From: Gammaproteobacteria bacterium
GTDB taxonomy: Bacteria > Pseudomonadota > Gammaproteobacteria > Steroidobacterales > Steroidobacteraceae
Direction: 5' to 3'
Assembly: GCA_021323735.1 (NCBI GenBank)
Contig: JAJPKM010000006.1
Location: 1 to 64,000, forward strand
Length of the DNA stretch: 64,000 nucleotides
The notes below the pieces were generated by a model. That model was not told where the DNA came from. It was given only the letters and a program-made list of their open reading frames with translations, and made no database searches. Shown here one piece after another: positions 8,458-18,399 of this stretch. Each line of letters starts with the position of its first letter. Positions within the stretch are counted from its first letter, which is position 1. The translations under genes and the position numbers were made by a program.

Positions 8458-10388
8458 GACGTAGACAACTTGCGCCGCACATTGCGGCAGTCGTACAGGT
8501 TCCAGCCCTTCCAGGGGCCTGGCTTCTGGTGGGGTAGCGCATCGAACCCGAGGTCTTGCGTTGCAATGACAAATCCCAGCTGTGAGTCGCTGCAGACCTC
8601 TTCCAATGTTGCCGTGGTCAAGGGGTGGGTGGCGACCTCCAGCTTGCGCTTGTCCGTGGCGGCGGCACGCAGACGCGTCAGGAATTTCCAGTTCGGATCC
8701 ATGAGCGGCAACAAAATTTCTGAGCGGCGCTGAACCTCAAGTGCCGTCGGGCGCGAGAACACCACGCCGGCGGTTTGATCCGCGGCCAGGTAATTCGGCC
8801 GTTGAAGCGTGAACCACACGAAAGTCCCGACGTCACGCGGCGGCGTCACGAGCACCGTGCTGGTTGGCGGAATTACAGCTTGCCAATCGGCAAATTCGGC
8901 AATGTCGGCGGGGGAAGCCAGGGTTCGGGATTGCCGGAACGCCGACGGTATGAAGAAAATCGATACGGCCAGTAAGCTGGCGGACACCAGTGTTGGCGTC
9001 CATGCGGCGCGGCTGCTGTGCACGCACCGCCAGACCCCTGCCGCGGCCAGCGTGACCAGGAACTGCAGTCCGAATAGATCGCGCATGGGCGCTCCCGTGC
9101 TCGCGGCGCGTAAGGCGGAGGAGAAGAGGTTCCAGTCGTGGAAAACGATCCAGCCCAGAGCCGCTGTCAGCAACGCCCATGCCATCCAGCGAAGAATGAG
9201 ACCTATGCGAATCGGGAGATAGGATTTCATCAGCCATAAACTTAAGCCCAACGAGACACATGCCATGCCGTCGATCGCGGGCAATGTCAAACCCGCCGTC
9301 AGCAGCAGGGCGCACAGCGGGCCGCACTTGGGGTCCGGCCAGACTTGAAGAATGGCTGCCGGCATCAGCAGGGCACTCAAGAAGGTGGCAATCCAGACCC
9401 ATCGCCAAGCCTGCCCCTGCACCATGAGCGCCACGGGGCCCAGCGCCCCGGCAATGAAGGCAACGCCTAAACCGGTGATGCCTACCAACCCGGCGGCCAC
9501 GCAAAGTCTGCGGACGCGGGCGTCTGGAAACGCCATGGCCGTGAAGGTGAGGTAGAAGAACGGCTGCACATTGAGTTCCCAGTCCCGAAACGACCAGAGC
9601 TGCAGGAATAAGAATTGTGAGCGCTCGTGGACGACGTTCAGCCATGCCAAGTCCATCACGGGAAATACATGAGAAACCCATGCAAAGCGTGTAGCCGCGG
9701 CTGATATCAACAAGCTTGCCAATGCGCCTGCGATCGCTCCCATCACGCCGAAGCGGATGGGTATCGAGAGGCATACCAGGAGCAATAGTCCCGGCAGCGC
9801 AATCAACGGATGGACGAACAACGCGGCGGTTGCTACGCCGAAGGCGAGAATTTTCCTCCCCCCGAAGTAGCAAGCGAGAGCAGTCGCGATCATCGCTTCG
9901 GCCGGCAGTCGTGCCGTCAAGAATTCATCCAAAAACTTGAACACACCCGAGCCGCCGTAGCTGCCGGCCACAATGAGTAGAAAGACCACGGCCGGCCACG
10001 CGCCATCGCGGGGTCGTGCGCCATCGCCGGACCAAACGCCATCGCGGCCCGTGAGTGAGCGGGCGGTGCTCCACGACGCTGCCAGGAGCCAGACGGTGAA
10101 CGCCAGGGTGAGCGCACGTGCGGCTTGTTCGAGGCCTAGAGGCTCGATGAACCAGGCATACAGGGGAGAGAAAACCGTGAATTGGTCCTGCGATGTGTTC
10201 TGGAGGTAGAGGTCGCCGGCAAGGTGCGGGTGAATTCGGGCCAATGCTTGAAACGCGTAGAGCTGTGCGTCACCGAGCAGCCCGTGATAACCACGCAACA
10301 TCAGCCAGGTCGTGAGTGCCGTCAGAGCGAGGGCTGCGGTGGCGATCTTGGATGGAAACCCGTGGCTCGACGAGTGCATTGCTGACAT
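8454..10388 (-). CDS. Polytopic membrane protein, GT-C-like
   Basis: 644 aa with about ten or more hydrophobic helices. After helix 1 comes a periplasmic loop with [11 protein letters not shown], then a second acidic/aromatic loop. This layout is found in GT-C glycosyltransferases that use polyprenyl-phosphate sugars. No strict family motif is visible, so the call rests on topology and context. First gene of the minus-strand glycan operon, possibly starting at the second Met (10379). A loop holds three copies of a 6-residue DG-containing repeat encoded by an 18-bp tandem repeat. Its start region faces the divergent 562-aa membrane protein gene. Confidence 0.7.
   Translation of the reverse strand: MSAMHSSSHGFPSKIATAALALTALTTWLMLRGYHGLLGDAQLYAFQALARIHPHLAGDLYLQNTSQDQFTVFSPLYAWFIEPLGLEQAARALTLAFTVWLLAASWSTARSLTGRDGVWSGDGARPRDGAWPAVVFLLIVAGSYGGSGVFKFLDEFLTARLPAEAMIATALACYFGGRKILAFGVATAALFVHPLIALPGLLLLVCLSIPIRFGVMGAIAGALASLLISAAATRFAWVSHVFPVMDLAWLNVVHERSQFLFLQLWSFRDWELNVQPFFYLTFTAMAFPDARVRRLCVAAGLVGITGLGVAFIAGALGPVALMVQGQAWRWVWIATFLSALLMPAAILQVWPDPKCGPLCALLLTAGLTLPAIDGMACVSLGLSLWLMKSYLPIRIGLILRWMAWALLTAALGWIVFHDWNLFSSALRAASTGAPMRDLFGLQFLVTLAAAGVWRCVHSSRAAWTPTLVSASLLAVSIFFIPSAFRQSRTLASPADIAEFADWQAVIPPTSTVLVTPPRDVGTFVWFTLQRPNYLAADQTAGVVFSRPTALEVQRRSEILLPLMDPNWKFLTRLRAAATDKRKLEVATHPLTTATLEEVCSDSQLGFVIATQDLGFDALPHQKPGPWKGWNLYDCRNVRRKLSTS
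10000..10053. repeat. 18-bp tandem repeat, three units, inside the 644-aa membrane protein
   Basis: Units at 10000-10017, 10018-10035 and 10036-10053 share the core CGCCATCG. They encode three six-residue units with the pattern x-(R/G)-D-G-(V/A)-(W/R) in a predicted loop. The reading frame is kept. Confidence 0.75.
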
Positions 10389-10474
10389 GGCTGTGTAAAC
10401 ATCACATTATGCACGACCCGCCATCGGCACAGTGTTTCAATCGACGAGCGGCAGGCTCGCGATTCACGTCGATC

Positions 10475-12163
10475 ATGTTGAGCCGGTTTTCCGAACGCCA
10501 TGCGATGGCGGCGGGTGTGGTGTTGAGTATCCTGTGCGTGGCCTACTTCTACTTGCTCGATCGCCTATGGTTCTCGAGCAGTCATTTTTCGCCCATCTTC
10601 CGGGCGCTGCTCAAGTTTGACGGCCAAACCGCGTGGCTCGCGCTTGCCATCTCCGTACTCGCCCTGGTGTGGAATCGGCCGGCGCCCATCCTCAGGTGCG
10701 TAGACTTTCTCGGACGACACCCCATCGGGCTGGCGCTGGCGGCCGTGACCTTGGTGGCTGCCGGGTCCTTGACGGTCTATCACGCCTATCCCTTGTCGAT
10801 GGACGAATATGCGGCGGTGTTTCAAGCCAAGATTTTCGCCTCGGGCCAGGTTGCCGCCCAATTGCCGCGAGGCTTGGTCGATTGGCTCATTGTCCGCGGC
10901 TTCAACGGCGCCTTTCTCATATCTTCGCCGCAGATCGGCACAGTCATCGGGGCGTACTGGCCAGGCTTTGCGTTGCTCCTTGCGCCATTTGAATTCATCG
11001 ACGCGCCCTGGCTGTGCAATGCCCTGCTCACCGGAATGGCGATTTATTTGATTTATTGGATCACGAAGGAGGTGACTCAGGATCGCAGGGCAGGTGCTTG
11101 GGCCATGCTGTTCGCCCTTGCTTCCGGCGCTTTTGTCGCGGATGGAATCTCGTATTACTCCATGCAAGCGCATCTGGCGGCGAATCTGCTGTATGTGGCC
11201 TTGCTGACCAAGCCGTCCAGGTACCATGCGTTCGGTGCAGGACTCGTAGGTTCCCTGGCCCTGATCCTGCATAACCCCATGCCGCATGCGCTGTTCAGCG
11301 TTCCCTGGATCGCCGCGATGGCGATGCAACGCGACCAACGCCGTCATCTGCTGCCGCTGATGGTCGGCTACCTGCCCGGCGTCGGGATGGGGCTTTTGTG
11401 GCTGGGGCTTCGATCGGAGATTGCATTGGGCGCACCTGGCGCCGCGGCCATGCACGGCGTGGCTTCCGGCATTTTCGTCTGGCCGGACGTCAACCTGCTC
11501 AATAGCCGCGTGGCAGCCCTGGTCAAAATGGTGGTGTGGGCCATGCCCGGCCTGTTTGCGCTGGCGCTTTATGGGTTCGTACGGCAGGCGAAGGACTTGC
11601 GAGTTCGGCTGCTGGCAGCCTCCGCCATCCTGACCTTCTTAGGTTATCTCTTCGTGAGGTTCGATCAAGGTCACGGCTGGGGCTATCGCTATTTTCATTC
11701 CGCCTGGGGGGCGGTGCCCATCCTGGCAGGGTGCGCGATGATCGATCGTAGGCAGGGGAATTCGAGATTGGCGTCGTTCGCCGGTGCGACAGCGCTGTTG
11801 AGTCTGTTGGCCATCGTGCCCTTTCATTTGACCCAGATCGATGGATTCATCGCCGAGCACTTGGCTCAGCTGGGGTCCCCACGGCGGCCCGGCAACAATG
11901 TGTATTTCATTCATCCCGGGGGCGGATTTTATGTGGCTGACATGGTTCAGTTCGATCCGCGGCTGCGAACCCGGGACCTGTTCTTGGTCAGTCATGGCCG
12001 AGATCTGGACACGCAATTCATACGGCAAAATTGGCCGGAAGCAGCGACGGTCTCCCATGGACCGGCGGCAGATCAATGGTATCTGGGGCTCACCGATCAG
12101 CGTGCACCGATTCCAGGCAGACCGAAAGAGCGGCAGTTCGTGATCGCGCACGTGCCGCCCTAG
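10475..12163 (+). CDS. Polytopic membrane glycosyltransferase, GT39/ArnT-like
   Basis: About 562 aa with some ten predicted helices. After helix 3 the periplasmic loop PLSMDEYAAVFQAKIFASGQ carries the acidic pair that, in PMT/ArnT-type GT-C enzymes, lies in the first external loop. The C-terminal domain is soluble. It probably transfers a sugar from a polyprenyl-phosphate donor on the periplasmic side; acceptor unknown. The frame is open back to 10316 and ATG codons exist at 10409 and 10475. I chose 10475 because MLSRFSERHAMAAG leads straight into helix 1 and the longer forms run into the divergent gene. No clear ribosome-binding site supports any of them. Confidence 0.75.
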   Translation: MLSRFSERHAMAAGVVLSILCVAYFYLLDRLWFSSSHFSPIFRALLKFDGQTAWLALAISVLALVWNRPAPILRCVDFLGRHPIGLALAAVTLVAAGSLTVYHAYPLSMDEYAAVFQAKIFASGQVAAQLPRGLVDWLIVRGFNGAFLISSPQIGTVIGAYWPGFALLLAPFEFIDAPWLCNALLTGMAIYLIYWITKEVTQDRRAGAWAMLFALASGAFVADGISYYSMQAHLAANLLYVALLTKPSRYHAFGAGLVGSLALILHNPMPHALFSVPWIAAMAMQRDQRRHLLPLMVGYLPGVGMGLLWLGLRSEIALGAPGAAAMHGVASGIFVWPDVNLLNSRVAALVKMVVWAMPGLFALALYGFVRQAKDLRVRLLAASAILTFLGYLFVRFDQGHGWGYRYFHSAWGAVPILAGCAMIDRRQGNSRLASFAGATALLSLLAIVPFHLTQIDGFIAEHLAQLGSPRRPGNNVYFIHPGGGFYVADMVQFDPRLRTRDLFLVSHGRDLDTQFIRQNWPEAATVSHGPAADQWYLGLTDQRAPIPGRPKERQFVIAHVPP

Positions 12164-12238
12164 CGGATTTATACATAAATGGATGAACGCGCCGTCGCGA
12201 AGTATCGACCGTGCGCGCTGCCGGCTAGCGGCCGTGGT

Positions 12239-13849
12239 TCATTCCTCCCAGCGCTGCGGGTCGCTGAACACGATCCTGAAGATGCTGCCGCCGCCGCTGC
12301 GAGGTTCGTACAGCAAGATGGCGCGATTCAGCTGGCACAGTTCACGCGCGATGAACAGCCCGAGTCCCGTGCCGCCCTTGGGACCCGTGAAGAAGGGCTC
12401 GAAGATCCGATCGATCGCATGGGGTTCGATCCCAGCTCCGTGATTCGCGACCTCGAGGTAAGGCCGATTGCTGGGGTTGAGCCGATCCAGATTGATCTCC
12501 ACGCTGATGCCCTCACGAGCCTCGCCGTATTTCATGGCGTTGTCGCATAGATTCCAGACGACCTGGCGCAGATGGCTGGGATCGAACCGCACCTCCAAGT
12601 CACCGTCTTCTTCGTGAATGCCGATCTGGGTTTCGCGCACCTGCATGGTCTCGCAGAATTCGTCCAGGAAATCCTCCAGCCAATCGCCCAAGGTCAGTCG
12701 GGTCGGCTTGGTCGCTTCGCGCCGCGACAACTGCAGGACATTGTTGATGATGGCGCTGACGCGCTCGGAGTTGCTTTGAATAATGTCCGTCAGTCGGCGC
12801 TCATCCGGCCCGATGTTGGCGCTTTCTGCGAGCAGCTGGCCTGCGTGGCTCATGGCACCCACGGGGTTGCGAATTTCGTGCGCAATGCTCGCGGACAGTC
12901 GGCCGAGCGCGGCCAACTTCCCTTGCTGCACGCGCTCCGCGAGGAGACTGGTGTCTTCGAGAAAAATCAGCGTGGGGCCGGGCGCGGCCCCGAGCGGCGC
13001 GAAATGCGGCTGAATGACTCGGGCACCATCGGCCGCCACGAAGCTCGACGGTGCATCGTGGCCATGCTCGCGCTGGCGCCAGGTGGACAGCGAATAGAGC
13101 AGCCGCGGCGATACCTCGCCGACCAGGGCGCCGGGAACGGCTTGATTGTCGCCCAGAATTTCCGCGGCCGATTCATTGATGAGGCGGATCCGATCGGTCG
13201 CATCCACCACTAACAGGCTTTCGCGCAGGTGCTGCACGATGTACTGCGAGAGCTCAGCGAGATTCGCCAGATCCACGTCCTTCTGGCGCACCAGATTTTC
13301 GCTTTCGCGCATACGGCCGGCGGCGAAACTGGCGGCAGCCGCGATCGTAAATAGCACGACGCCGAGAAGGCCGGCGGTTGCATAGGAGGTGGCGTCGGCG
13401 TCGCCTCTCAATTGCAGCCAGGTCGTATCGGCCAGGATGGCAATCGCAGCGATGGCGGCGAGGAAAAAGGCTGTGCGAGGCGGCAGCAAGAACGCGAGGC
13501 CGCCTACCGGCAAGAGGAACAGGATCCCCAGGCCGCTGGCGATGCCGCCGCTGGCGTAAAACAGCGCGCTCAGCACGACCATGTCGATCGAGGCCTGCAG
13601 GATGGTTTGCACGGTGGCGGTCGCGAGCCGGCGACGCACGAAGATGACGCTGCCCAGCCCAAACAGCAGGTAGATGGTGCAGGCGCCGACGAACAATTGC
13701 GGTGACTTGACGCCGATGCCGCGCGCGCCTCCCAGGGAATAAAGACCCAGCAGCACCAACGGCACCGACACCCGGTACAAATTCAGGACGGCGAGCACCC
13801 GCCAGCTCAAGGCGGGATCGCGGTCGCTGCGGTCGAATGTCTGGCTCAA
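12239..13849 (-). CDS. pilS: Type IV pilus sensor histidine kinase PilS
   Basis: 536 aa. It begins with SWRVLAVLNLYRV and a six-helix membrane domain (to about 185), as in Pseudomonas PilS. A PAS-like linker, the H-box SASIAHEIRNPVGAM, the N-box LCDNAMKYG and the G-boxes VANHGAGI and GTGLGLFIAREL follow. It autophosphorylates and controls PilR, adjusting pilA transcription to pilin levels in the membrane. Same strand as pilR but 8.5 kb upstream of it. Confidence 0.9.
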   Translation of the reverse strand: MSQTFDRSDRDPALSWRVLAVLNLYRVSVPLVLLGLYSLGGARGIGVKSPQLFVGACTIYLLFGLGSVIFVRRRLATATVQTILQASIDMVVLSALFYASGGIASGLGILFLLPVGGLAFLLPPRTAFFLAAIAAIAILADTTWLQLRGDADATSYATAGLLGVVLFTIAAAASFAAGRMRESENLVRQKDVDLANLAELSQYIVQHLRESLLVVDATDRIRLINESAAEILGDNQAVPGALVGEVSPRLLYSLSTWRQREHGHDAPSSFVAADGARVIQPHFAPLGAAPGPTLIFLEDTSLLAERVQQGKLAALGRLSASIAHEIRNPVGAMSHAGQLLAESANIGPDERRLTDIIQSNSERVSAIINNVLQLSRREATKPTRLTLGDWLEDFLDEFCETMQVRETQIGIHEEDGDLEVRFDPSHLRQVVWNLCDNAMKYGEAREGISVEINLDRLNPSNRPYLEVANHGAGIEPHAIDRIFEPFFTGPKGGTGLGLFIARELCQLNRAILLYEPRSGGGSIFRIVFSDPQRWEE

Positions 13850-14101
13850 GAGATCACCTTTTCACGGTGTGTTACCGCCAAATTTAAGTTGGCAGGTTTT
13901 AGCGCGCCTACGGCTGCAATAGCATAGGGTATTTGTCGATGGCGCAGCGTCCGGCGTTCGAAAGACGCTTGTATGGAGGCGACCAGCATCGGCTTTGCGC
14001 TGCCTTTACGGTTAATTCAGAATAGCGCGCCTTATCTGACCGGATCGACAGCGGGAACCAATCATGAATTTGCGCGCCTTGGGCTCGACGAGGGGAAGGA
14101 T

Positions 14102-15742
14102 TTGAGCACCCCTGGACAATTGCGATGTGCCTTGGCGCAGCTCAACTTGATCGTGGGCGATGTCGATGGCAACACCTCGCGCATCGTCGGTGCCGCCCAC
14201 GAGGCGCGCGACCGGTATCGCGCCGATATCGTCATGCTCCCGGAACTGGCGGTTTCAGGCTATCCGCCGGAGGACCTGCTGTTCCATTCCGGCATGCGCC
14301 TGCAAGTGGCGCGCTCGCTCGAGCGGCTGAAGCATGAGGTGCGGGGCATTACGCTGATCGCGGGTTACCCGGAATACGCCGGCGCGAAGATTTTCAATTC
14401 CGCCATCGTGATCCGCGACGGCGGCGTGCTCGCGAATCATCGCAAGGCCTGCTTGCCGAACTACCGAGTTTTCGATGAGAAGCGCTACTTCACGCCGGGC
14501 ACCGAGCCTACCATCATCGATGTTCACGGCGTCAAGGCGGGCGTGCTGGTGTGCGAGGATGTCTGGGAGTCCGGACCGGCACGTCAGGCGCGCCAAGCGG
14601 GAGCGCAGGTGCTGCTGGTGATCAATGCCTCGCCCTACGAGGTGCACAAACAGACGCAGCGCGAACAGTTCGTGGTGCGCGAGCGGACGCGGGAAACCGG
14701 GGTGCCGGTGGTGTTCGTCAATCTGGTCGGGGGGCAGGACGAACTGGTGTTCGACGGCAATTCCTTCGTCATGGACGCGCTGGGAAACGTGACGCAACGT
14801 GCGCCCGCCTTCACGGACGGCATGTACGTGGTTGACTTGAACCTGGACGCATCGGGCAGGGTGCACCCCATTCCTGCCGACATTGCGCCTCTGCAAGGCG
14901 AGGAGGAGAGCGTGTACGGTGCGCTGGTACAGGGCACCCGCGACTACGTGACCAAGCACCGCTTTCCCGGCGTGGTGATGGGCTTGTCGGGCGGCATCGA
15001 TTCGGCGCTCACCTTGGTGTTGGCCGTCGATGCGCTGGGCGCGGATCACGTGCATTCGGTGGCCATGCCCTCGCGCTACACCTCCCAGATGAGCAAGGAT
15101 GACGCCGCTCTTCAGGCGAGGAATTTGCGCGTCAAACACAGTGAGATCTCCATCGAGGGGATGTTCGCGGCGACGCTGGCGGCATTGAAGGATGAATTTG
15201 CCGGCTTGGCCCCGGACATTGCGGAAGAGAACATTCAGTCCCGATGCCGGGGCGTCTTGCTCATGGGCATTTCCAACAAAACCGGCAAGATGCTGCTCAC
15301 CACCGGCAACAAAAGCGAAATGGCGGTGGGCTATGCCACGCTGTATGGCGACATGGCGGGCGGATTCGCGCCCATCAAAGATTGCAGCAAATTGCTGGTA
15401 TACCGTCTGGCCCGCTGGCGAAATGCGCAGTCGGAAGTAATCCCTCAGCGGGTGATCGACCGCCCGCCTTCCGCCGAGCTGCGCTTCGATCAGAAGGACA
15501 CCGACAGCCTGCCGGCCTACGAAATCCTCGATCCCATCCTCGAGGCCTTCATCGAAGAAGACCTATCGGTGGACCAAATCGTCGCTCGCGGCTTCGATCG
15601 GGCGACGGTGGGGCGGATCCTGGATCTGGTGAAGCGCAATGAGTACAAGCGCCGGCAAGCGCCTCCGGGGGTGCGGGTCAGCGGACGGGCATTCGGCCGC
15701 GATTGGCGCTATCCGATTACCAGCGGTTACAAATCGCACTAG
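14102..15742 (+). CDS. nadE: Glutamine-dependent NAD+ synthetase
   Basis: 546 aa. The N-terminal carbon-nitrogen hydrolase (glutaminase) domain has the catalytic Glu in MLPELAVSGYPPEDL, the Lys in NHRKACLPNYRVF and the Cys in GVLVCEDVWE. The C-terminal ATP-pyrophosphatase domain has LSGGIDSAL and LTTGNKSEMAVGYATLYGD. It makes NAD+ from deamido-NAD+, ATP and glutamine-derived ammonia. The frame is open from an ATG at 13973. I prefer the TTG at 14102 because GAGGGGAAGG precedes it and the protein then begins LSTPGQLRCALAQLN, matching the family start and length of about 540 aa. Divergent from pilS. Confidence 0.92.
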   Translation: MSTPGQLRCALAQLNLIVGDVDGNTSRIVGAAHEARDRYRADIVMLPELAVSGYPPEDLLFHSGMRLQVARSLERLKHEVRGITLIAGYPEYAGAKIFNSAIVIRDGGVLANHRKACLPNYRVFDEKRYFTPGTEPTIIDVHGVKAGVLVCEDVWESGPARQARQAGAQVLLVINASPYEVHKQTQREQFVVRERTRETGVPVVFVNLVGGQDELVFDGNSFVMDALGNVTQRAPAFTDGMYVVDLNLDASGRVHPIPADIAPLQGEEESVYGALVQGTRDYVTKHRFPGVVMGLSGGIDSALTLVLAVDALGADHVHSVAMPSRYTSQMSKDDAALQARNLRVKHSEISIEGMFAATLAALKDEFAGLAPDIAEENIQSRCRGVLLMGISNKTGKMLLTTGNKSEMAVGYATLYGDMAGGFAPIKDCSKLLVYRLARWRNAQSEVIPQRVIDRPPSAELRFDQKDTDSLPAYEILDPILEAFIEEDLSVDQIVARGFDRATVGRILDLVKRNEYKRRQAPPGVRVSGRAFGRDWRYPITSGYKSH

Positions 15743-16539
15743 AAAATGCGGCGATACCAGGCCTTCTTGCGCTCGATCTCCTTGGTGGAGCCCGGATAGT
15801 TGGCCGCGTATACCAGCTCGGCATTCTTCGCAAGGTCGGTCATGTTGAGGTCGTAGTAGGCATTGACGATGACCTTCAATGAATCCTTCACCGCGGGGGC
15901 TCCGTCGTAGTTTTCCACGCAGTACTTGGCGCGGTTGAGCGCGCCGACATACGCGCCGCGGCGCATGTAGTACTGCGCCACGTGCAGCTCGAAGTCGGCC
16001 AGGCGGTTGCGCAGGTAAATCATGCGTTGCTGGGCATCGCCGACATACTGGCTGTGCGGGAATTTCTCGATCAGCTGCTGAAAGGAGTCGAACGATTTCT
16101 TCGCATTGATCGGCGGGCGCTGCGACAGATCGACGTTGAAACGGCGCTCCAGCCAATTGGATTGGCGCTCGAAGTACACCAGGCCCTTCATGTAGTAGGC
16201 GTAGTCGACCCGTGGGTTGGTCGGGTTTTCGCGGATGAAGGTATCGGCGGAATCGACCGCCGGGTCGACCTCGTGATTCTTGTAGTAGGCGTAGATCAAG
16301 TCCAGTTGTGCTTGGCGGGCGGGTTCGCTGAAGGGAAAGCGCGACTGCAGCGCCTCGAGTTGTTTGACGGCTTCGGCATAGCTGCCGCTGCGGATCGCCT
16401 TCTGTGCCTTGGCGTAGATCTGTTCCGGCCCGGATTTGGCGTCGTTGGCGCGGTGGCTGCGGCAGCCTGTGGCCAGCATCATCACACCAAGGCCTAAGAG
16501 CAGGACACGGCTTAGTTGGACAAGATCACGCAGTCGCAC
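15739..16539 (-). CDS. bamD: Outer membrane assembly lipoprotein BamD
   Basis: 266 aa. Signal peptide with lipobox LATGC, then TPR-type helical repeats (SGSYAEAVKQLEALQSRFP, FSEPARQAQLDLIYAYYKN). It is the essential lipoprotein of the BAM complex that inserts beta-barrel proteins. The same frame stays open upstream to 17037, but that stretch is antisense to rluD. The GTG at 16539 with AAGGA 7 nt upstream gives the normal family length. It is divergent from rluD, a common gammaproteobacterial arrangement, and its 3' end overlaps the nadE stop by 4 nt. Confidence 0.93.
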   Translation of the reverse strand: MRLRDLVQLSRVLLLGLGVMMLATGCRSHRANDAKSGPEQIYAKAQKAIRSGSYAEAVKQLEALQSRFPFSEPARQAQLDLIYAYYKNHEVDPAVDSADTFIRENPTNPRVDYAYYMKGLVYFERQSNWLERRFNVDLSQRPPINAKKSFDSFQQLIEKFPHSQYVGDAQQRMIYLRNRLADFELHVAQYYMRRGAYVGALNRAKYCVENYDGAPAVKDSLKVIVNAYYDLNMTDLAKNAELVYAANYPGSTKEIERKKAWYRRIF

Positions 16540-16630
16540 AAGCAATTCCTTACAATGGGGACGTTCAAGTGGCGGGGCCCGAAAGCGCGGCAGTATACCC
16601 GATGCCCCGACCGTAGCTTCGAGTACCCCG

Positions 16631-17617
16631 ATGACCGCAGAGTTCCAAGTGATCGATCTGGATATTCCGGCCGAATTGGCAGGTTTGCGGCTGGACAGCG
16701 CATTGGCCCGTCTGCTGCCGCAGCATTCGCGCACCCGGATCAAGGCGTGGATCGAGGACGGTGCGGTTCTGGTCGGGCGGCAGCTGCCTAAGCCTCGTGA
16801 CTTGGTGGAGGCTGGCGCCCACGTCCGGCTGCAGATCAGCCGGGAGTCGCCGACACTCAAGGTGCTACCGGAGGCGATTGCGCTACGTGTCGTCCACGAA
16901 GATGCGGACCTGCTGGTCATCGACAAGCCCGCGGGATTGGTCGTGCACCCCGGCGCCGGCAATCCCAGCCATACCCTGCAAAATGCCCTGTTGGGGTGGG
17001 ATGCCAAGCTCGCCAGCCTGCCGCGGGCCGGCCTCATTCATCGCCTCGACAAGGACACCAGCGGACTGCTGGTGGTAGCCCGCAGTCCCGAGGCCCAAAC
17101 TTCGTTGTCGCGACAGTTGATGGCGCGCACCATGTCGCGCGAGTACTTGGCGGTGTGCGTCGGCGTGATGACGGGGGGCGGCACCATCGATGCGCCCATC
17201 GGCCGCAATCGCAGCGATCGGTTGCGCATGGCGGTGCGCGAGAGTGGCCGGCCGGCAGTGACGCACTATCGGGTACTGGAGCGCTATCGTGCCCACACCT
17301 ACCTGTCGGTGCGGCTCGAGACGGGCCGAACGCATCAGATACGCCTGCATCTGTCGCATCAGAAGTATCCCATCGTGGGCGATCCTGTGTATGGCGGCCG
17401 ATTTGCGCAACCGCGCGCCGCCGCGCCGGCACTGGTCGATACACTGCGCGCCTTCAGACGCCAGGCATTGCATGCGGCAACTTTGGGATTTGATCATCCG
17501 CGAACCGGCCAACGATTGGTCTTGAACAGCCCGGTGCCGGAAGATTTCGGGCAGCTGCTCCTGGCACTGCGCGATGACGCACGCTTGGCTGAAGCACCGA
17601 CCGGGCGCGTGCGGTGA
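16631..17617 (+). CDS. rluD: 23S rRNA pseudouridine synthase RluD
   Basis: 328 aa. N-terminal S4 RNA-binding domain (LDSALARLLPQHSRTRIKAWI), then the RluA-family catalytic motif HRLDKDTSGLLVVA with the nucleophilic Asp, and the conserved RTHQIRLH segment. Expected to isomerise uridines in helix 69 of 23S rRNA. Start is the ATG giving MTAEFQVIDLDIPAELAG. The upstream in-frame extension overlaps the bamD start and is not credible. The stop overlaps the GTG of the next gene. Confidence 0.93.
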   Translation: MTAEFQVIDLDIPAELAGLRLDSALARLLPQHSRTRIKAWIEDGAVLVGRQLPKPRDLVEAGAHVRLQISRESPTLKVLPEAIALRVVHEDADLLVIDKPAGLVVHPGAGNPSHTLQNALLGWDAKLASLPRAGLIHRLDKDTSGLLVVARSPEAQTSLSRQLMARTMSREYLAVCVGVMTGGGTIDAPIGRNRSDRLRMAVRESGRPAVTHYRVLERYRAHTYLSVRLETGRTHQIRLHLSHQKYPIVGDPVYGGRFAQPRAAAPALVDTLRAFRRQALHAATLGFDHPRTGQRLVLNSPVPEDFGQLLLALRDDARLAEAPTGRVR

Positions 17618-18399
17618 GCTTGTGGTTCGAGCCCGACTGGCCGATACCTAGAGGCATACGGGCACTGTCGAGCCTGCGCGGGGACCTCCATGGCGGTGGT
17701 GCCAGCCAGGGGCCGTATGCCCGGTTCAATCTTGGCGCTCATGTCGGCGATGAGCCGGCGGCGGTGGCCCAAAATCGGCGGCTCTTGATGAGCCGCGCGG
17801 GTCTTCCTGCCGAGCCCTGCTGGTTGGCGCAGGTGCACGGAGTCGCGGTAGCCGATCTGGACGCCACCGATCTGGATACGGCCGGTGTCGGAGCGGCTCC
17901 TCCGATTCCGGCAGATGCAGCGGTCACCCGTCACCCAGGGAAGGTTTGTGCCATCCTCACGGCGGACTGCCTGCCCATCCTGTTGGCCACGGACACCGGT
18001 GATGCGGTGGCGGCCGCGCACGCCGGCTGGCGGGGGCTGGCCGCAGGGGTAATCGGGGCTACCGTGCGCGCCTTGGCCGTGCCCCCCGATCGCCTGATGG
18101 CCTGGCTGGGTCCGGCGATCAGCCGGTCGCATTTCGAGGTCGGTGCCGAGGTGCGCGAGGCATTCTTGAGGACCGATGCCGGCGCCGGCGATGCCTTCGA
18201 GGCTAGGCCTAACTTCAAGTTCATGGCGGACCTTGGCATGCTGGCGCGCCGCCAGCTCGAGGCGCTCGGGGTGAGGCGCATCTACGGCGGCGGCGAATGC
18301 ACCTATGCGCGCGCCGACCGGTATTTCTCCCACCGGCGCGACGGGGTCACCGGCCGGCAGGCCACGCTCATTTGGCGGGAAGAATCAGAAAACGGTTGA
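17614..18399 (+). CDS. yfiH: YfiH/PgeF family purine nucleoside phosphorylase / laccase-domain protein
   Basis: 261 aa, GTG start overlapping the rluD stop. Contains the family metal ligands: QVHG (W-LAQVHGVAV), the Cys in LTADCLPILL and the His in AAAHAGWRGLAAGVI. Members of this family act on adenosine/inosine; an E. coli role in peptidoglycan editing has been described for YfiH/PgeF. The rluD-yfiH-clpB order is conserved in Gammaproteobacteria. Its stop codon lies within the -35 box proposed for clpB. Confidence 0.9.
   Translation: MSLWFEPDWPIPRGIRALSSLRGDLHGGGASQGPYARFNLGAHVGDEPAAVAQNRRLLMSRAGLPAEPCWLAQVHGVAVADLDATDLDTAGVGAAPPIPADAAVTRHPGKVCAILTADCLPILLATDTGDAVAAAHAGWRGLAAGVIGATVRALAVPPDRLMAWLGPAISRSHFEVGAEVREAFLRTDAGAGDAFEARPNFKFMADLGMLARRQLEALGVRRIYGGGECTYARADRYFSHRRDGVTGRQATLIWREESENG

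Noticed and set aside
13973-14101. Longer nadE product from the ATG at 13973
   Set aside because: The extra 43 residues have no family counterpart, and the TTG at 14102 has a strong GAGGGGAAGG site.
14255-15139. 294-codon open frame on the minus strand
   Set aside because: His/Gln/Arg-rich shadow of nadE without any start signal or family pattern.
16540-17037. Upstream extension of the bamD frame to a 432-aa protein
   Set aside because: It is fully antisense to rluD, destroys the lipoprotein signal, and exceeds the BamD length; GTG at 16539 has a good ribosome-binding site.
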